From Bacteroidales bacterium (GTDB lineage Bacteria; Bacteroidota; Bacteroidia; Bacteroidales; UBA932), in assembly GCA_016295455.1 (NCBI GenBank), contig JAEDLE010000004.1, positions 1-55,271 of the forward strand: a DNA stretch of 55,271 nucleotides. Direction: 5' to 3'. The notes beneath the pieces are model-generated. The model searched no databases. It was not told where the DNA came from and saw only the letters and a program-made list of their open reading frames with translations. Positions 1-8,260 of this stretch are shown one piece after another. Made by a program: the position numbers and the translations under genes. The stretch's first letter is position 1; each line of letters starts with the position of its first letter.

Positions 1-28
1 TTATGATTCGAAATCAGACAGGAATGGA

Positions 29-949
29 TTATCTATGAAGATTCTGCACGCGTGTGAGTGCATTGTCGTGGATATTACCGCTGTAGAACATCAGATCCCA
101 GTGGTGCCTGTTGTCGGGGTGTATTCCGGAAAATAATGGGCTCTGTTTCATCCATTTGCAGTACTTTTCAGGATTGATGTCGACCATCAGAACCTGACTT
201 TCCCCGTTGACATATACATTACCTTTATCACCGTCGTAGTTGAATTGAGCTGGTGTACTGTCTGTGCACCAGTTCACTGGATTTATACAGGTGGCGGCTC
301 CTTCACTGACAAGTTCCCATATCCCTTCCTCTGAAGCGACAGAGTTGAATGAAATCGCGACCTGTGTGTCTGAAGAGCCGGTCGCGGCATTGATGTGCGG
401 GTCTTGAAGATCGTCATCGCTGAGCCTGTAGCCAATCAGATATGCTGCAGCCATATGGGAAAAAGTCCGCTCATCCATATTCATCATGATATCTCTCAGC
501 AACATGGCACCTTGGCTGAAACCGGCGAGCACGAAGTCCCTGCCATTATTCACTTCTGCCATATACCAATCGAAGAAAGCGCATACCTCTGCTGCAACTT
601 CTTGATACACTGAATCAAACTGCTCCTTTGGCAGGCCGGTTCCGCTGAATGTGAACTGGTGGTAATACGGTGCTATCAGATTGAAATCGCCCTGCGAAAT
701 GTGGCTGTCCACATATGCGAACTCCTTGTCATAGTACTTCCTGTCAGTCTCATTCAATTCGGCGATATAAGCCGGCTCGCCATCAGGCCCCTCGGCACGC
801 ATCACATTCGTGGATACCAAATAAATCAGGTCAGGCTTCTCCTCCGAAATCTCCATTCCATTGTCGAAGAGCTCGAAAGCATCAGGCTTGCCCTGAGTGC
901 AAGCACTTGAAAGCAGGCATATTAGAATTGCAATTCTTTGTAATTTCAT
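29..949 (-). CDS. DUF3089-type alpha/beta-hydrolase lipoprotein
   Basis: A 306-residue protein with a lipoprotein signal (MKLQRIAILICLLSSAC, lipobox SSAC, Cys17), so it is probably anchored in the outer membrane or periplasm. The nucleophile elbow AGFSQGA (about residues 142-148) and the surrounding layout match the DUF3089 alpha/beta-hydrolases; HHWD near the C-terminus may supply the catalytic His. The substrate is unknown. The start codon lies inside palindromic repeat A: the arm TATGAAATTACAA supplies ATG-AAA-TTA-CAA, read as MKLQ. The hydrophobic signal begins immediately after, so I keep this start. No Shine-Dalgarno sequence is visible. The stop is complete near the left edge, so the gene is whole. 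Family call inferred from motif and length; hydrolase fold likely, exact family less certain. Confidence 0.72.
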   Translation of the reverse strand: MKLQRIAILICLLSSACTQGKPDAFELFDNGMEISEEKPDLIYLVSTNVMRAEGPDGEPAYIAELNETDRKYYDKEFAYVDSHISQGDFNLIAPYYHQFTFSGTGLPKEQFDSVYQEVAAEVCAFFDWYMAEVNNGRDFVLAGFSQGAMLLRDIMMNMDERTFSHMAAAYLIGYRLSDDDLQDPHINAATGSSDTQVAISFNSVASEEGIWELVSEGAATCINPVNWCTDSTPAQFNYDGDKGNVYVNGESQVLMVDINPEKYCKWMKQSPLFSGIHPDNRHHWDLMFYSGNIHDNALTRVQNLHR

Positions 950-970
950 AGGTGGACTATGTTTTTACAA
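938..970. repeat. Palindromic repeat, copy A
   Basis: Reverse-orientation copy. The core GGTGGAC at 951-957 lies between arm TTGTAATTTCATA (938-950) and arm TATGTTTTTACAA (958-970). Relative to most copies both arms carry a paired change (TTGTAA facing TTACAA instead of TTGGAA facing TTCCAA), so the stem is kept by compensation. It sits between crcB and the DUF3089 lipoprotein gene and supplies the latter's start codon. Confidence 0.85.
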
Positions 971-974
971 CTAT

Positions 975-1343
975 TTATCTGGATGCGCCGGACAACCACC
1001 ATCCAAGGGCAGCCGACAGTATGCAGAGAATGTTTGATGCTGATATGTAAAGTATTAATTGCCAAAGATTTCCATTTTGAAATAGCCTGACACTCTGCAT
1101 TGAGAAAGTGGAGAAAGTCGTAAACCCTCCGCATAGGCCGACGGTTAGCATCAACGCTAGCGTTTCTCCTTTGACGCTACCGCTCAAATATCCGATAGCA
1201 AACGAACCAACTAAGTTAACTGTAAAAGTAGCGATGTTGCCAGAAAGATGTAACGTGCAAAATACCAGTGTTATACAATATCTAAGCATGCTTCCGAGCG
1301 CTCCGCCCAGACCCACTGCCGCCAAATTGAACAAAGTCTTCAT
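975..1343 (-). CDS. crcB: Fluoride ion channel CrcB/Fluc
   Basis: A 122-residue integral membrane protein with four hydrophobic segments, the usual length for CrcB/Fluc. It shows the family signatures NLVGSFAIGYLSG and GLCGGFTTFSTFS, the latter containing the Phe-box and pore residues. Known role: dimeric fluoride exporter protecting enolase and pyrophosphatase. The open frame continues 25 codons upstream, but MKTLFNLAAVGLGGALGS is the typical N-terminus and the extra codons run into repeat B, so I start at 1343. It is a single gene enclosed by repeats A and B. I looked for a fluoride riboswitch in the 220 nt upstream and did not recognise one. Confidence 0.9.
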   Translation of the reverse strand: MKTLFNLAAVGLGGALGSMLRYCITLVFCTLHLSGNIATFTVNLVGSFAIGYLSGSVKGETLALMLTVGLCGGFTTFSTFSMQSVRLFQNGNLWQLILYISASNILCILSAALGWWLSGASR

Positions 1344-1369
1344 ATACCGCGAATCTAGTGAAAACTTCA

Positions 1370-1412
1370 GATTGTTGCAAAAACGTAGTCCACCTATGAA
1401 ATTCCAACAATC
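1370..1412. repeat. Palindromic repeat, copy B
   Basis: Forward copy. Arms TTGCAAAAACGTA (1375-1387) and TATGAAATTCCAA (1395-1407) flank GTCCACC (1388-1394). The stem is extended by GATTG (1370-1374) facing CAATC (1408-1412), an extension not seen in other copies. It lies just upstream of crcB. Confidence 0.88.
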
Positions 1413-1566
1413 GAACAACCCACTCTTGGAAAATGGCCTGAAATATGCTAATTTAGGGCTCGCAGTATTTGCCCTTCAATAGTCTGGCGCTCATGTTTGA
1501 ATATGCTGACACTTAAGGAAAATGCTGTGTAAATCGTTGGGATATAAATAATTATCACTTAGTATT

Positions 1567-2280
1567 ATGAGTAAGGAAAATACTCCGACCCCTCACATCG
1601 GGGCGAAATATGGAGATGTCGCCAAGACCGTGCTGATGTCCGGAGACCCGCTTCGCGCGAAGATGATAGCAGAAAAGTATCTTGAGAACCCTGTACTTTA
1701 CAATGAAATCAGGGGAATGCTTGGTTATACCGGTACCCACGGGGGAAAAAGATATTCAGTACAGGGGCACGGTATGGGTATACCATCAATAGGCATATAT
1801 TCATATGAACTGTTCAACTTTTTCGATGTGGATACCATAGTCCGTCTCGGAACCTGCGGCGCTCTGGATGCGTCAGTGAAAGTAGGTACAGTCATCTTGT
1901 CGGAAAGGGCCATAACTGATTCCAATTATGGATATCAGTATCATCTTCCGTCAGATTATCAGGCTCTTGCATCTCCTGAACTAGTTGAAGCGGCTGCACG
2001 CTCCGCTGAGAAACTCGGTATCCCTTACCTGAAAGGTCTCGTATGCTCTTCAGATATTTTCTACAATGATCAGGCTGTTCAGGATGAATGGGCAAAGCAG
2101 GGAGTCCTGGCCGTAGAAATGGAGGCATATGCATTGTATGCAAATGCATATATGGCTCATAAAAAAGCACTTACCATACTTACAGTGAGTGACAATATCG
2201 CTACGGGTGATGCGCTTACCGCCATGGAACGTCAGGTGGGACTGAAGAACATGATAGAGATAGCATTCGACGCGTTCTGA
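1567..2280 (+). CDS. deoD: Purine-nucleoside phosphorylase, DeoD type
   Basis: A 237-residue cytoplasmic enzyme of the hexameric DeoD/PNP-UDP family, full length. It cleaves purine (deoxy)ribonucleosides with phosphate to free base and pentose-1-phosphate in salvage. Visible signatures: phosphate-binding SGDPLRAK (25-32), RLGTCGAL (93-100), the ribose-binding VEMEAYALYA segment (183-192), and the general-acid aspartate in VSDN (207-210), where E. coli DeoD has SDH. It is the only gene between repeats B and C and is followed by about 250 nt of noncoding sequence ending in a strong terminator. No clear promoter box was found upstream. Confidence 0.95.
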   Translation: MSKENTPTPHIGAKYGDVAKTVLMSGDPLRAKMIAEKYLENPVLYNEIRGMLGYTGTHGGKRYSVQGHGMGIPSIGIYSYELFNFFDVDTIVRLGTCGALDASVKVGTVILSERAITDSNYGYQYHLPSDYQALASPELVEAAARSAEKLGIPYLKGLVCSSDIFYNDQAVQDEWAKQGVLAVEMEAYALYANAYMAHKKALTILTVSDNIATGDALTAMERQVGLKNMIEIAFDAF

Positions 2281-2620
2281 TGAAAATGAGACATCAAATG
2301 GTTTTTTTATTGGGAACCTGAATGCCGGCCTACACAGTACAGGCTCGGCGCATTTACCTCTGACGGCCGTCCTACCGTGATAATGGACGCTTTCACGGAA
2401 TAAGGGATACGGAACCGTTCACCGAAAGTCTCAAATATTACTTTATTAAGTTCCGTTACACGCAACAAAACCGGAAGATTTGAGGTGACACTTTCCGCAA
2501 GTTCCTTATATAGGGGCCTAAGAGGTGTTGCACACTTGAGGGGAAACTCTTGAGTGTGCAATTTTTTTGTCAGCATTCACCATCATCAAGGCTCTTTTCG
2601 CCGTTTGCAATAAAACGCTG
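2281..2620. other. Noncoding stretch between deoD and blc
   Basis: About 340 nt with no convincing gene. An 89-codon open frame on the minus strand (2307-2576) crosses the terminator hairpin and resembles no family I know. The terminator at 2528-2568 lies about 250 nt after the deoD stop, so the stretch is either an unusually long 3' UTR or a small RNA gene read on the plus strand. I could not identify a promoter for the latter. Confidence 0.4.
2528..2568 (+). terminator. Intrinsic terminator downstream of deoD
   Basis: A nine-base stem, TTGCACACT facing AGTGTGCAA, is extended inward by GAG facing CTC and followed by seven T. It is oriented for plus-strand transcription. Confidence 0.85.
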
Positions 2621-2667
2621 CAAATTGTTGGAAATTCATAGTCCACCTATGAAATTCCAAGAATTTG
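2621..2667. repeat. Palindromic repeat, copy C (longest stem)
   Basis: Forward copy with arms TTGGAAATTCATA and TATGAAATTCCAA around GTCCACC (2641-2647). The stem extends to 20 bases per side through CAAATT (2621-2626) facing AATTTG (2662-2667), with few mismatches. It ends three bases from the stop codon of the lipocalin gene. Confidence 0.9.
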
Positions 2668-2670
2668 TCC

Positions 2671-3186
2671 TCAGTTCCAAATGAGCTTGGACGTGTCATA
2701 GCCCCTCCGTATTGCATCGGCCATAACCATATCCAGAAGTTCCTGGGAAGGTTTTCTGTCGCGCGAGAGTATCCAGAGGTAGTCGTCATCGGAACCGCCG
2801 ACTAGCATGATTTCGTAGTCTTTGTCAACCTTGAGTATGCGGTAGTCGGAGTAGAAGAAGAGGAAGAACGATACCCGCAGGCGGGCGGGATCGGTGTCAG
2901 GCCAGGGTTGGCGTGCGATGCCCTTTGCGACTTTTAACTGTTCACCCTTGTAACCGATGTTGATGACGTCGATTTTTCCGTCCCCGCGGAGAAGATAATC
3001 AGCGGTCACTCCGACGAGTCCTCTTTCGAAGCTGTGATTGAAGCGTGCAATTTCATACCAGCACCCAAAGAGTCTGGACAATTCAAACGAAGGAACAGGG
3101 GTGTTGTCAGTATCCTTTGCGTGGATACAGCCGGGCAGCAATGTGAACATAGACATTGCTGCTAAAAACTGAATGAAGCGTGTCAT
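2671..3186 (-). CDS. blc: Outer-membrane lipocalin, Blc family
   Basis: A 171-residue lipoprotein (lipobox LLPGC, Cys20) with the lipocalin structurally conserved motif GCWYEIARF at 41-49, the ADYLLRGDGKIDVINIGY strand region and the C-terminal DYLWILSRDR segment typical of bacterial Blc. Blc proteins bind fatty acids or lysophospholipids at the outer membrane under envelope stress. It is a single gene between repeats C and D. Blc is also a common passenger of integron cassettes in other phyla, which adds interest given the cassette-like layout here. Ligand not predictable. Confidence 0.93.
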   Translation of the reverse strand: MTRFIQFLAAMSMFTLLPGCIHAKDTDNTPVPSFELSRLFGCWYEIARFNHSFERGLVGVTADYLLRGDGKIDVINIGYKGEQLKVAKGIARQPWPDTDPARLRVSFFLFFYSDYRILKVDKDYEIMLVGGSDDDYLWILSRDRKPSQELLDMVMADAIRRGYDTSKLIWN

Positions 3187-3193
3187 AGTTTAA

Positions 3194-3228
3194 GGTTTTG
3201 ATATTCATATGACTACGCTTGCAAAACC
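3194..3228. repeat. Palindromic repeat, copy D (diverged)
   Basis: A diverged reverse-orientation copy. Outer stem GGTTTTG (3194-3200) pairs with CAAAACC (3222-3228). Inside are ATTCATA and GACTACG, matching the family arms, but the core is reduced (TGAC in place of GGTGGAC). It lies between blc and the CPBP gene, at the position expected from the neighbouring copies. Confidence 0.6.
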
Positions 3229-3238
3229 GATGCCTTGC

Positions 3239-4063
3239 CTATTGGTTCCGCCTTAATCTCCAATAAAATGCGAAAATAATTGAAAGAGCGACTCCGAATA
3301 TGGGTGCGATTATCGATGCTTCCGGTCCAAAGGCTCCACCGGTAAATAGGTCAGGCCCGTCGACTTTAGCTGTGAATATGCTTGCGGCGGAATGGTAGCC
3401 AGAAACGTTGAACCCGAAAATGTTGCCCTGAGTGAAGTTCCATGCCCAGTGTATGCCTATCGGAAGCCAGAGGTTGCCGGATGCCTTGTACGCCATGCCG
3501 AGCATCAGACCGGCAGTTATCGCTATGGATATTGAACTCCAGACAGTTGCACCGCTGTTCATGATATGGATGAATCCGAATACAAGTGCCGACACGGTCA
3601 AGGCTGAGGCCGTATTGTACCTTTCGTCAATGTATCTGAATAGAAAACCTCTGAAAATCAACTCCTCCCCACAAGCTACCAGTAAGTAGTCCGCAAGGGA
3701 TATGGCAACCTGATTCCATTGAGGAGCAATGCTTTCGATGCGGTACATACCCATCAGGGCAAGTATTCCGGTGATGCCTGCAAATACCAGAAAACCGACT
3801 GCAAGACCTGTCGCCAGACCGGAGGCTGAGGATTTGACTGAAATCTCTTCAGGCCATCTCTTCTCCAAAACTCTGCACCACAATGCATAAGCGCCCAGAA
3901 GAAGCAGGGAGGCCGTCACCGGAAACAGGATACGTACAAGTGTGCCGGCTTTCAGCAGGAATACACTCTGACAAACACCGTATAGTACAAAAAAGAGTGT
4001 AACTGAAAATACAGTCAGCAATGCCCATCGCCAAAATGGGAATCTCTTTGCCAGAAGTATCAT
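3239..4063 (-). CDS. CPBP-family intramembrane metalloprotease
   Basis: A 274-residue polytopic membrane protein of the CPBP (CAAX protease/bacteriocin-processing, Abi) family. Catalytic signatures: CGEELIFRGFLFRY (the EExxxR motif), FGFIHIMNS with a metal-ligand His, and IGIHWAWNFTQG with a second His/Asn site. About seven hydrophobic segments. The longest frame starts at 4147 with MDYEIP, but those codons are the palindromic repeat E read as protein. The ATG at 4063, preceded by GGAAAG and starting MILLAKRFPFWRW, is the credible start. Substrate unknown; members process prenylated proteins or peptides, or protect against bacteriocins. Single gene between repeats D and E. Confidence 0.88.
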   Translation of the reverse strand: MILLAKRFPFWRWALLTVFSVTLFFVLYGVCQSVFLLKAGTLVRILFPVTASLLLLGAYALWCRVLEKRWPEEISVKSSASGLATGLAVGFLVFAGITGILALMGMYRIESIAPQWNQVAISLADYLLVACGEELIFRGFLFRYIDERYNTASALTVSALVFGFIHIMNSGATVWSSISIAITAGLMLGMAYKASGNLWLPIGIHWAWNFTQGNIFGFNVSGYHSAASIFTAKVDGPDLFTGGAFGPEASIIAPIFGVALSIIFAFYWRLRRNQ

Positions 4064-4128
4064 ATCTTTCCAATTTAATGAATGTTGGTCTGAAAACCAA
4101 ATTCTGTACCTGATCCCGATGACGATTG

Positions 4129-4161
4129 TTGGAATTTCATAGTCCACCTACGTTTTTCCAA
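4129..4161. repeat. Palindromic repeat, copy E
   Basis: Forward copy with one arm of each type: TTGGAATTTCATA (4129-4141), core GTCCACC (4142-4148), TACGTTTTTCCAA (4149-4161). The mixed arms pair at the base and leave an internal bulge. It lies between the divergent CPBP and TonB receptor genes. Confidence 0.9.
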
Positions 4162-4248
4162 AACAGTAACGTAGCATTATCTTCACAATTGCGAAAAGCA
4201 TTGGTAATATGGCGACGGTACTTTTGCGGCGAAATAAATAGTATTGAC

Positions 4249-6972
4249 GTGAAAAATTTCGTAGTGGCAGAGTTATTGATGCTTGCGTGCTTTGTCTGTC
4301 AGGCGCAGACGGTTTTCAGTGGTAGAATCATTGATGGAAATACCGGGGAGGAACTTATCGGAGCCTCGGTGCTGGAAAAAGGGACCACTTTTGGAACAAT
4401 TGCTTCGGAGGATGGTTCGTTCGCTCTTCAATTGTCTGAGGGTGAGCATGTTCTGGAAGTATCATTCATAGGTTACCTGACTGTTGAGTATTGTGTGACA
4501 GTCGCCGATGGCAAGTGCAAGGTCATTTCCATAACCCAAACTTCCAATCCTGACGGAACTGCCGGTCTGGGCACTGTAATAAGTCTGTATCCGGATACCA
4601 ACTTTCTGGAAACTTCGGTCGTGACCGGAAGGAAAAATCTCGAGACGGTGCAAGCCCTTCAGAATGAACGCCGTGCAAGTGCCTTTGCTTTGGAGAACCT
4701 CGGTTCGAAAGAAATGGGCGTCAAGGGTCTTTCAGATGCCAAAGAAAGCGTTGCCAAAATATCCGGAATATCTTTTGCTGATGCTGGACAATTGATAGTC
4801 AGGGGGTTGGGAGACAGGTACAGCACCACAACCCTTAACGGTTTGCCAATCGCATCGCCTAATCCTGACAATAAACTGATACCTCTGGACATCTTCCCGT
4901 CAACTACGATCCAGTCGGTCACTGTATGCAAGGTGTACGAAGCCTCGTCGTTCGCGGACTACTCCGGCGCACACATCGATATCAGCACGAAAAGCGGCGG
5001 AACTGACTATCTGGCTTTTTCACTCGGCAGCGGCGGCCTTTACAACACACTTTTCTCAGAGTCATGGAATATGGTATCGCCATCCCTGTTTTCTTCTTAC
5101 AGGCTTGACAGTCAGGCAGAAAGCTTGCCATATTCGGAGTTTGCAAATTATGCTGTATCAAAGAATATTTTCTCGAAAACGCCTTTCACCGTCACGAATA
5201 GGAAAGCCCTTCCGGACTTGAATATGACTGCGGGTATGGGCAAGGTATTGCGCTTCAGGGGCCAGGAGCTGAGCCTTACGGCCAATCTGAGTTCCAAGTG
5301 GTCAGAGAAAATATCGAGAGATGCGTTCCTGAATACTTACGAAGCTTCCGGAATGCTGAAAAGCAATTTTCAATACTCTGATTATCAGCAGAAAGAGGAT
5401 ATCGCTGCGCTGATTAACATAGAGCAGACCATGCGCAGTTCAGACCTTGTCAGTCTGACTGCCTTCTTCGCACGCAATGCTTCGCGCAGTTTCTCCGCAA
5501 AGACCGGAATTGACTATGAGGACAGGGATCTCTTCGGCGAAAGCCAGACTGACCATAGGTATATGCTGACTGATATCCAATTGACAGGCAGCCATTTCTT
5601 TGGGCGCTGGGATTTTGAGTGGGGCGTTTCGGGGGCTTTGACCCTGAGCGATGAACCGGACAGGAGGCAGATGCTTTTCCAGAAAGGATCTGACGGCATG
5701 TTGCACTTTTTTACCAACAATCTCGAGACCTACAGATATTTCGGCAGTCTGCGTGAGAACGAATATACGCTTGACCTGAAGTTGGCATATCACCCGGATG
5801 ATTGTTCCAAATTCAGGTTCGGTCTGACCGCTAAGGACAAGACTCGCGAGTTCAGGACGACCAGGTTCCTCTATGACCTGAGTTCATTTACTGAAACTTT
5901 CGACTTGAATATGGCAATGGATATAGACTATCTCATTGGTTATGAGGCATATTCGCAGAATGCTTCACTGATGCATAGGAAGCAGAACAAGCGTGATAGG
6001 TATGATGCCCTGAATATGATAGGCGCTGCTTTCCTGGAGTATGACAGGACTTTTGCCGAGCGTCTGACGCTGAATGCCGGTATACGCTTCGAGGCGAGCC
6101 GCACAAGGGTCGATTACAATGACGACGTCGAGGACACGTCGAGGCTGCTTAATGCATATGACCCTTTCTTTGCACTCAATCTCAAGTATAAATATGCTGA
6201 CGACCAATATCTCAGATTCTCTGCATCCAGGACAGTGACAAGGGCATCCTTTGTGGAGATGGCTCCGTTCCTTTACCAGCAGAGCTATGGAGGTGTGATG
6301 CTCAGGGGTAATGCTTCGCTGAAGAATGCATTCAATTATAATGCAGATCTCAAATGGGAGTATATCAGTGAGGATTCCGCTGATCTGCTGGCAGTTACTG
6401 CATATTTCAAGTGGCTTGAGGAGCCGATTGAGCGTATTCAGAGATATTCGGGCGGCGCTCCGGAACATTCATTCCAGAATGCTGAGAACGGGCTTGCCGC
6501 AGGAATTGAGGCCGAACTTCGCTTGAATATGGCAAAGTATCTGACAATCAGTGCCAATGCCTCATATATGTACACGAATGTCAAACTGCCGGAAGGAGGC
6601 GTATATACCAATGCGGAACGTGGTCTTCAGGGAGCGTCGCCATATCTCGTGAATGCAGACATCAGTTATGCCCCTGAATATGGTGACGGCCGCAAGTTAT
6701 CCCTGGCTCTGCTTTATAACCTTCAGGGACCGAGAATCCATTCCGTGGGCCTGTCCGGTCTTGGAGATGTGATTCAGATGCCTTTCCACAGCCTTGATTT
6801 CAATGCTGTATGGTCCTTCTCCGAGAGATGGAGTCTGAATGTCGGATTACGGAACATACTGTGCAGCAGGACTTTGTTCCGTCAGGATATTCCTTCGACC
6901 GGACAGACGGTCGATATCGAGGGCTGGAATGAAGGATCCGGATTCAGCCTCGGAATAAGTTGGAAACTGTAA
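4249..6972 (+). CDS. TonB-dependent receptor with N-terminal carboxypeptidase-like domain
   Basis: About 907 residues. A GTG at 4249 gives a signal peptide (KNFVVAELLMLACFVCQAQ). A carboxypeptidase-D-regulatory-like domain follows (TVFSGRIIDGNTGEELIGASVLEKGTTFGTIASEDGS region, about 20-105), then the plug (LIVRGLGDRYSTTTLNGLPIAS region) and a 22-strand barrel ending LGISWKL. Outer-membrane active importer powered by TonB-ExbBD; ligand unknown. The open frame extends to 4126, but those residues translate repeat E and carry no signal, so I trimmed it. It is followed 51 nt later by a beta-helix lipoprotein, probably in the same operon, and the pair occupies one repeat-bounded interval (E to F). 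There is no SusD partner, so this is not a classic polysaccharide locus. Confidence 0.9.
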   Translation: MKNFVVAELLMLACFVCQAQTVFSGRIIDGNTGEELIGASVLEKGTTFGTIASEDGSFALQLSEGEHVLEVSFIGYLTVEYCVTVADGKCKVISITQTSNPDGTAGLGTVISLYPDTNFLETSVVTGRKNLETVQALQNERRASAFALENLGSKEMGVKGLSDAKESVAKISGISFADAGQLIVRGLGDRYSTTTLNGLPIASPNPDNKLIPLDIFPSTTIQSVTVCKVYEASSFADYSGAHIDISTKSGGTDYLAFSLGSGGLYNTLFSESWNMVSPSLFSSYRLDSQAESLPYSEFANYAVSKNIFSKTPFTVTNRKALPDLNMTAGMGKVLRFRGQELSLTANLSSKWSEKISRDAFLNTYEASGMLKSNFQYSDYQQKEDIAALINIEQTMRSSDLVSLTAFFARNASRSFSAKTGIDYEDRDLFGESQTDHRYMLTDIQLTGSHFFGRWDFEWGVSGALTLSDEPDRRQMLFQKGSDGMLHFFTNNLETYRYFGSLRENEYTLDLKLAYHPDDCSKFRFGLTAKDKTREFRTTRFLYDLSSFTETFDLNMAMDIDYLIGYEAYSQNASLMHRKQNKRDRYDALNMIGAAFLEYDRTFAERLTLNAGIRFEASRTRVDYNDDVEDTSRLLNAYDPFFALNLKYKYADDQYLRFSASRTVTRASFVEMAPFLYQQSYGGVMLRGNASLKNAFNYNADLKWEYISEDSADLLAVTAYFKWLEEPIERIQRYSGGAPEHSFQNAENGLAAGIEAELRLNMAKYLTISANASYMYTNVKLPEGGVYTNAERGLQGASPYLVNADISYAPEYGDGRKLSLALLYNLQGPRIHSVGLSGLGDVIQMPFHSLDFNAVWSFSERWSLNVGLRNILCSRTLFRQDIPSTGQTVDIEGWNEGSGFSLGISWKL

Positions 6973-7023
6973 AGCCATCCGGGTTGGCATATACTCGGAA
7001 ATGTATATAAATCAATCAAATCT

Positions 7024-8205
7024 ATGAACAGATCTTTTTATTTCGCTGCTATTGCAGCTGTGGTCGCAGGAATGGTTTCCTGTGGCAAGGACAAGCCGGA
7101 AGAGAATGGAGGAAACGAAGAGAATTTGGATCTCTCAGGTCGTGTGACTGAGAACCTTACACTGAAATCAGGCTATGATTACCGTCTTGTGGGCAGTCTG
7201 CAGGTTGTTGCTCCGGCAGTGCTGACCATTGAACCTGGAGTCACTGTGACTGCAGCCGACAATGGTGAAATCAATTATATACTTATTGAGCAAGGAGCGA
7301 AGATAAATGCCTGTGGAACAGCTGATTCTCCTATTGTTCTTACCGCTGAAAGCAAGAAAAGCGGAGCATGGGGCGGTCTGCATATCTGCGGAAAGGCTCA
7401 TTCCAACAAATCTGCCACGGCCGGTGAGTCGCTGACTTCTGAAATCGGCAATGCCATATACGGAGGCAATGTGGAGAATGACAATTCCGGTGTTCTCAAG
7501 TATGTGCGTCTGGAATATACCGGCTATAAGCTTGATGCTGAACATGAAGCGAACGGTCTCTCCCTTTATGGCGTGGGCAATGGCACAAGCATTTCATATG
7601 TGCAGTGCTATATGGGTTCAGACGATGGAATCGAGTTTTTCGGCGGCAGCGTGAATGTTGACCACTGTGTGGTTGTGGACTGTACCGATGATTCATTCGA
7701 CTGGACAGAAGGATGGAACGGAAAGGGTGAGTATCTGGTTGCATATCAGAGTGACCCTACTTGTGACTGCCTTATGGAATGTGACAATAACGGTGATGAT
7801 TTCAGCGCTTTGCCGGTCGCTCATCCAACACTCAGGTATGTGACCCTTGTCGGAAACGGATCTGATGAGAACAAGAGGGGAGTGCGTCTCCGTGCCGGTA
7901 CTGAGGTCACTCTTGAGAATGCCCTTATCTGCGGCAAGCCGAAATGTCTGACCGCCGAGACCCAGCAGACCCTTGAGGCTTTGACAAGTGGAAAATCTGT
8001 GCTCAGGAATATCTACCTCGAAACAGTGTTCGAAGAGAAAGTGGAAGACGGTCAGTCAAGTATCTATGGATCTGAGGATTTCCTTGCCGACGGTACCAAC
8101 AGGGAAAATGCGGCCATCAGCCTGAGCAAACGCTATGTCGGTACCATTGACGGCAACGGCGCAGTGGATGCATCAGACGATTGGACAGCAGGCTGGACTC
8201 TCTGA
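7024..8205 (+). CDS. Parallel beta-helix surface lipoprotein
   Basis: A 393-residue lipoprotein (signal to about residue 21, lipobox VSC at Cys21) with an acidic, Asn-rich linker and then a body of short repeated strands typical of a right-handed parallel beta-helix (VLTIEPGVTVTA, GGLHICGKAH, LKYVRLEYTG, SISYVQCYMGSDDGIEFFGGSVNVDHCVVVDCTDDSFD). Several Cys and Asp-rich turns could bind metal. Related proteins are often encoded beside TonB receptors in Bacteroidota, where they may be surface capture partners; that role is inferred from position only. It ends 19 nt before repeat F. Confidence 0.75.
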   Translation: MNRSFYFAAIAAVVAGMVSCGKDKPEENGGNEENLDLSGRVTENLTLKSGYDYRLVGSLQVVAPAVLTIEPGVTVTAADNGEINYILIEQGAKINACGTADSPIVLTAESKKSGAWGGLHICGKAHSNKSATAGESLTSEIGNAIYGGNVENDNSGVLKYVRLEYTGYKLDAEHEANGLSLYGVGNGTSISYVQCYMGSDDGIEFFGGSVNVDHCVVVDCTDDSFDWTEGWNGKGEYLVAYQSDPTCDCLMECDNNGDDFSALPVAHPTLRYVTLVGNGSDENKRGVRLRAGTEVTLENALICGKPKCLTAETQQTLEALTSGKSVLRNIYLETVFEEKVEDGQSSIYGSEDFLADGTNRENAAISLSKRYVGTIDGNGAVDASDDWTAGWTL

Positions 8206-8223
8206 TAATCGGACCTTGCAATC

Positions 8224-8260
8224 TGTTGGAATTTCATAGTCCACCTATGAAATTCCAACA
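8224..8260. repeat. Palindromic repeat, copy F (perfect)
   Basis: A perfect palindrome: arms TGTTGGAATTTCATA and its exact reverse complement around GTCCACC (8239-8245). It lies between two convergent genes and is followed immediately by the 23-bp tandem duplication. Confidence 0.93.

Noticed and set aside
1344..1566. Fluoride riboswitch upstream of crcB
   Set aside because: The 220-nt leader shows no GGCGAUGGUGUUCGCC-type motif; it is occupied by repeat B.
2307..2576. 89-codon minus-strand open frame after deoD
   Set aside because: It runs through a strong terminator hairpin, lacks a recognisable family and has no plausible start context.
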